This document shows positions 62,872 to 64,000 of a DNA stretch of 64,000 bases, piece by piece. The stretch comes from Acidobacteriota bacterium. GTDB lineage: Bacteria > Acidobacteriota > Terriglobia > Terriglobales > Acidobacteriaceae. Position numbers and translations under genes: made by a program. Each line of letters starts with the position of its first letter. Positions within the stretch are counted from its first letter, which is position 1. The notes under the pieces were generated by a model that saw nothing but the letters and a program-made list of their open reading frames with translations, had not been told where the DNA came from and did not search any database. The stretch is taken from NCBI GenBank assembly GCA_016196065.1, contig JACPYL010000010.1, positions 682,001-746,000 of the forward strand, written 5' to 3'.

Positions 62872-63348
62872 GTGAAAGGCGATGCCAGCGTCATTGCGAT
62901 CTTGAATGAGGTATTGAAAGCCGAGCTTACTGCCATCAATCAGTATTTCCTGCATTCCGAAATGTGCGAGAACTGGGGCTATATGAAGATGGCAAAATTG
63001 ATGCGCAAGGAATCGATTGAAGAAATGCAGCACGCTGAGAAGTGCATGGAGCGCATCCTGCTGCTGGATGGCGCGCCGAATATGACGGACTATTTCAAGA
63101 TCAACATCGGCCAGACGCTGAAACAGCAACTGGAAAACGATCTGCAACTCGAGTACACCGCCGTCAAGCGCCTGAACGATGGCATCAAGACCTGCGTCGC
63201 AGTCGGCGACAACGGCTCCCGCGAGTTGATGGAAAAGATCCTGCTCGATGAAGAACATCACATCGACTATCTCGAAGCGCAGCTGCACGCGATCCAGGAA
63301 ATGACCTACGAGAACTACCTGGCGCAACAGTTGGGCGAAGACGACTAG
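62872..63348 (+). CDS. bfr: Bacterioferritin
   Basis: A 158-residue protein read from GTG 62872, giving the canonical start (M)KGDASVIAILNEVL, with GAGAGG 7 nt upstream. Ferroxidase ligands are in LKAELTAINQYFLHSE, ESIEEMQHAEK and LLDEEHHIDYLE, and the haem-ligand methionine is in IEEMQHAEK. It stores iron in a 24-mer shell. No bacterioferritin-associated ferredoxin gene is adjacent. Confidence 0.96.
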   Translation: MKGDASVIAILNEVLKAELTAINQYFLHSEMCENWGYMKMAKLMRKESIEEMQHAEKCMERILLLDGAPNMTDYFKINIGQTLKQQLENDLQLEYTAVKRLNDGIKTCVAVGDNGSRELMEKILLDEEHHIDYLEAQLHAIQEMTYENYLAQQLGEDD

Positions 63349-63351
63349 AGG

Positions 63352-63500
63352 CAGTTCTCAGTTCCAGGTTCTCAGTTCTCAGTAGCGTCGTTGGTCGTTC
63401 GCTGTTCGTCATTCGCGCTTTGCAATGCAGGCGGGTAGTTCTGCTCTTCGGCGAAGGACGAAAAGCGAACGACCGACGACCACCGACGAACGACCAACTG
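63352..63500. repeat. Heptad-repeat locus D (inverted)
   Basis: Left arm 63352-63414: CAGTTCT, CAGTTCC, AGGTTCT, CAGTTCT, then GTCGTTG, GTCGTTC, GCTGTTC, GTCATTC, consecutive 7-mers with one shift of register. Right arm 63465-63499: GCGAACG, ACCGACG, ACCACCG, ACGAACG, ACCAACT. GTTGGTCGTTCG at 63390-63401 pairs with 63487-63498. It lies between bfr and tRNA-Ser. Confidence 0.8.
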
Positions 63501-63548
63501 CAAATCCACAAACTGTTAGAATCTAACGAGTCCGCATCACAGGGCGCC

Positions 63549-63638
63549 GGAGAGATGGCCGAGTGGCTGAAGGCGCACGCTTGGAAAGCGTGTTTAGGGG
63601 AAACTCTAACGTGGGTTCGAATCCCACTCTCTCCGCCA
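63549..63638 (+). tRNA. tRNA-Ser (anticodon GGA)
   Basis: A 90-nt class II tRNA. Acceptor GGAGAGA pairs with TCTCTCC, discriminator G, and CCA is encoded. Anticodon stem CACGC/GCGTG with loop TTGGAAA gives anticodon GGA at 63583-63585. The long variable arm and T-loop GTTCGAATC are present. It reads UCC and UCU codons. Its 3' end is followed by an integrase gene. Confidence 0.97.
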
Positions 63639-63709
63639 GTTTTATTGTTATCTTTCACTTGCAAGGCGGTGATACCTATACTGATACCAGAATCAGGAAG
63701 GATCCCCCG

Positions 63710-64000
63710 ATGGCCAACCGCGAAGTCAATCTCACCAAAAGGGTCCAAACACCGCATGGCTGGCGGTATTGCCGCGTTGTGCTGTCCGCTAATGGCCGCG
63801 TCAAGCCTGACTTGGTTATCGTCAATGGCAATCCGGAAACCCACAAGGAAGGCGCGTACTACCTTGAGTGGCGCGAAGGAGCGAAGCGCGTGCGAATCTC
63901 GGTCGGCAAGAACCCAGCCGACGCCGCTGCCCGACGATTACGCAAGGAAGCGGAGTTCAACGCAGCGAACAACGGCGTCTCCGTCTTGCCTGACGGCCAG
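63710..64000 (+). CDS. Tyrosine recombinase/integrase (partial, 3' end outside window)
   Basis: Starts at ATG 63710 behind AGGAAGG and is open to the right edge (97 codons). The translated N-terminus (NLTKRVQTPHGWRYCRVV, SANGRVKPDLVIVNG, YYLEWREGAKRVRISVG) is the arm/SAM-like N-terminal region of tyrosine-type site-specific recombinases of soil bacteria. Its position 71 bp after a tRNA gene matches an element integrated at the tRNA-Ser 3' end. Catalytic residues are beyond the window. Confidence 0.8.
   Translation, partial: MANREVNLTKRVQTPHGWRYCRVVLSANGRVKPDLVIVNGNPETHKEGAYYLEWREGAKRVRISVGKNPADAAARRLRKEAEFNAANNGVSVLPDGQ

Noticed and set aside
63185-63844. 219-codon open frame on the minus strand spanning the tRNA
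   Set aside because: It runs antisense through bfr, the tRNA and the integrase start, so it cannot be a gene.

Overview
The window looks like chromosome from a soil or peat member of the Acidobacteriota (class Terriglobia, Koribacter/Sulfotelmatobacter type). This is inferred from gene content, not from a marker gene: many ECF sigma factors paired with Ser/Thr kinases or zinc-finger anti-sigma proteins, TPR-tailed Ser/Thr kinases, a TonB receptor with an N-terminal carboxypeptidase-regulatory-like domain, ThuA, HGSNAT-like and Tat-exported Gfo/Idh/MocA proteins, a BlaI/M56 pair, and a moderately high G+C with frequent GTG/TTG starts.

Layout. 1-9.3 kb: a YCII-TPR protein running off the left edge, a sigma factor/Ser-Thr kinase pair, a two-component system (membrane histidine kinase plus NtrC-type regulator), a Tat-exported oxidoreductase and a membrane acyltransferase-like protein. 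9.3-17 kb: an uncharacterised PilZ-like/REC-DHp operon behind a structured leader, a serine protease-phospholipase D fusion, a cytidine deaminase with an export-like N-terminus, and a secreted repeat protein. 17-28.7 kb: sigma factor with DUF4349 anti-sigma protein, uvrB, a tandem pair of solo LuxR-type HTH mini-genes, duplicated secreted proteins, an A+T-rich DUF3800 islet, a methyltransferase, trmO and ThuA. 29-33.5 kb: beta-propeller, multicopper oxidase, lipoprotein, zinc-ribbon membrane protein. 33.9-36.6 kb: a complete IS1595-family transposon of 2,680 bp with perfect 25-bp inverted repeats and an 8-bp target duplication, carrying a ClpP-like and a trypsin-like protease. 36.6-49.7 kb: a second HTH pair, a TonB receptor, an amino-acid permease followed by an AhpD-like gene that reads as a selenoprotein (in-frame UGA in a CxxU motif with a SECIS-like hairpin), an RsbU-like phosphatase, rarA, a TrmH-family methylase, tsaC, a YdcF protein, a sigma factor and a DinB-like protein. 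49.8-64 kb: exported sialidase-like protein with PPIase, blaI/M56, cyclase, mrdA (PBP2), a large kinase-TPR protein, PilZ, a NarL-like regulator with a degenerate receiver, bacterioferritin, tRNA-Ser(GGA) and the beginning of a tyrosine-recombinase gene directly behind it, probably the end of an integrated island.

Recurrent themes are envelope stress and signalling (four sigma or sigma-like loci, two Ser/Thr kinases, PilZ proteins), secreted or periplasmic proteins, and proteolysis (four protease genes, two on a transposon). Four intergenic regions carry degenerate 7-nt-periodic repeats arranged as inverted arms, three of them upstream of genes rather than at gene ends. The strongest points for follow-up are the selenoprotein, the protease-carrying transposon, the protease-PLD fusion, the twice-occurring overlapping HTH pair, and the heptad repeats. 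All functional statements rest on reading motifs by eye; no database search was run.
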